DNA of 64,000 nucleotides from DASRFR01 sp035651455. GTDB taxonomy: Bacteria > Acidobacteriota > Terriglobia > Terriglobales > Acidobacteriaceae. Positions 62,912 through 64,000 of the stretch are shown piece after piece; positions within the stretch are counted from its first letter, which is position 1; each line of letters starts with the position of its first letter. The stretch is from NCBI GenBank assembly GCA_035651455.1, contig DASRFR010000013.1, forward strand, positions 54,163 to 118,162, in the 5' to 3' direction. The position numbers and the translations under genes were made by a program. The notes under the pieces are model-generated. The model was not told where the DNA came from. It saw only the letters and a list, made by a program, of their open reading frames with translations, and did not search any database.

Positions 62912-63481
62912 ATGATCGAGCGCGAGCAGTACACCCCGGGTCCGGCCTACGGGGCGCAGGCAAAAAAGGACCGCGTGCAGGGTGACGAAAACAAGTGGAC
63001 CCTCATTCTCGTCCGCGAACTGCGCCATTCTCCGGAAAAGGTCTGGCAGGCGCTGACCGATCCCGCGCATCTCCGTGAGTGGGCGCCCTTCGACGCCGAT
63101 GGAGACCTGGGCACGGCTGGAAACACGGTAAAGCTCACCTGGATGGGAGCGCCGACGCCCATCGAAACAAAAGTCACGCGTGCCGACCCTCCCAGGCTGC
63201 TCGAGTATGGCGACAACCGTTGGCAACTCGAACCATTCGCCGGCGGGACGCGCCTGACGCTGTGGAGCAGAATCGATCGCCGCTTCATCTCTTGGGGCGC
63301 CGCGGGCTGGCACATTTCATTCGATGTTCTGGATCGGCTTCTCAGTGGAAATCCCATCGGCCGCATCGCCGGGGCCGATGCGATGAATTTCAAGGCTTGG
63401 CAGCGGCTGACCGCGGAGTATGCAAAGCAGTTCGGCGTTGAAGCGCCGAAATGGCAGCCTCGCCCGCATGAAAAATCGTAA
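62912..63481 (+). CDS. SRPBCC (AHSA1-like) protein
   Basis: A 189-residue START-fold protein: LILVRELRHSPEKVWQALTDPAHLREWAPFDADGDL and GDNRWQLEPFAGGTRLTLWSRID. Distinct from the copy at 61184 in sequence, and in the third position of ArsR-VOC-SRPBCC. AGGAG precedes the ATG by 7 nt. The ligand is unknown. Confidence 0.88.
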   Translation: MIEREQYTPGPAYGAQAKKDRVQGDENKWTLILVRELRHSPEKVWQALTDPAHLREWAPFDADGDLGTAGNTVKLTWMGAPTPIETKVTRADPPRLLEYGDNRWQLEPFAGGTRLTLWSRIDRRFISWGAAGWHISFDVLDRLLSGNPIGRIAGADAMNFKAWQRLTAEYAKQFGVEAPKWQPRPHEKS

Positions 63482-63701
63482 ATCGAGGGGTATCCGGGTG
63501 CGCATCATTACGCGTCCTTTTGCGCAAGGCCTGCGTTGGGAGACCGGAGCGACTCGAAGCGATGGAGTTCCGCGGAGTCACAAGCAGTCTTTCACAGAGG
63601 AACCGCTGGGGGCGTTGCCGTAGAAACGCGGAAGCTATGCAGTTCCACAATTAGAAGCGAAACCAAGAAAGAAGCCGACACCCAATTCAAGGAGACACAT
63701 C
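63482..63701. other. Intergenic region before the terminal membrane gene
   Basis: About 220 bp with no recognised gene, hairpin or repeat. Confidence 0.35.
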
Positions 63702-63980
63702 ATGACGCAATCCACTAATGCAGCAAGTATCAGGAACCAGGGCCTCAAACGTTCGATCTTCCGCTGGATTCACCTCATCTTTGCCATTCCGATACTCGGT
63801 TATATCTATAGTCCATTCGACAAAATTCCGGACTACGCTCCCGCTACCCGGTTTGTCTTCGTTCCGTTACTCGTGCTTTCGGGATTGTGGATGTGGAAGG
63901 GCCATGTCGTTCGACGGCTTCTTTCGCGACTTGTTTCGAAAAGCGCCGCAAACACCGCACGTTCGTACTCCACGCTGTGA
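63702..63980 (+). CDS. Small membrane protein, unknown function
   Basis: A 92-residue protein with two hydrophobic segments (WIHLIFAIPILGYIYSPF at ~22-39 and FVFVPLLVLSGLWMW at ~50-65) and a basic C-terminus. AAGGAG lies 7 nt before the ATG. No family recognised. It may extend the operon from 62114, 220 bp on. Confidence 0.65.
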   Translation: MTQSTNAASIRNQGLKRSIFRWIHLIFAIPILGYIYSPFDKIPDYAPATRFVFVPLLVLSGLWMWKGHVVRRLLSRLVSKSAANTARSYSTL

Positions 63981-64000
63981 TCCTGGTGCTGGGCCGTGCG

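Overview
This 64 kb window is a GC-rich chromosomal segment that looks like an Acidobacteriota genome, class Terriglobia (Koribacter-like). This is inferred from gene families, not from a search: a VWFA-related secreted protein of the acidobacterial type, a very large TonB-dependent receptor with an N-terminal carboxypeptidase-regulatory domain, HAF and GloVer repeat proteins, and small secreted proteins of a kind common in that phylum. No tRNA, rRNA, CRISPR array, IS element or prophage was recognised.

Layout. 1-9.3 kb: edge-truncated aldo/keto reductase, selD (with an in-frame UGA at the catalytic position, so apparently a selenoprotein), a membrane protein, tldE/tldD, a possible PD-(D/E)XK-fold protein, ispF and ispD, and a small secreted protein. 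9.3-20 kb: PIN/TRAM protein, quinone reductase-like MDR, HAF-repeat protein, a ~100-bp three-stem structured element, a small secreted protein, lipB, hemB, a membrane histidine kinase and mutS2. 20-30 kb is an accessory stretch: lipoprotein, Tat-exported HisC-like aminotransferase, DinB protein, GH99/71-like lipoprotein with three Ig-like repeats, a frameshifted AAC(6')-type acetyltransferase, a secreted protein, a decayed Ser/Thr kinase and a secreted amidase. 30-34 kb: parB, parA, a cluster of parS sites and rsmG, suggesting that the replication origin may be near, with a shared palindrome between parA and parB and inside rsmG. 34-46 kb: VWFA protein, DUF488, DUF3891, a sulfite-oxidase-fold/cytochrome b pair, dacB, folP, dtd, two tandem acpP genes plus fabF, a PilZ protein and a DUF374 acyltransferase. 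46-48.5 kb: a cobalamin riboswitch and a BtuB-like receptor. 48.5-57.5 kb: a class II aldolase, then an amino-sugar locus: a DeoR/AgaR-type regulator, a phased operator, a giant TonB-dependent receptor, an unassigned glycoside-hydrolase-like protein and AgaS. 57.7-64 kb: DUF3500 protein, GloVer/IPT protein, DUF1801, a broken ArsR/SRPBCC pair next to a zinc-ribbon fragment, and an intact ArsR-VOC-SRPBCC operon behind a perfect palindromic operator.

The most notable items are the selenoprotein SelD, the three-way-junction RNA candidate at 12982-13079, the parAB/rsmG palindrome, the AgaR/TBDR/GH/AgaS locus with an undescribed hydrolase, and the decaying genes in 25.8-28 kb and 61.6-62.1 kb.
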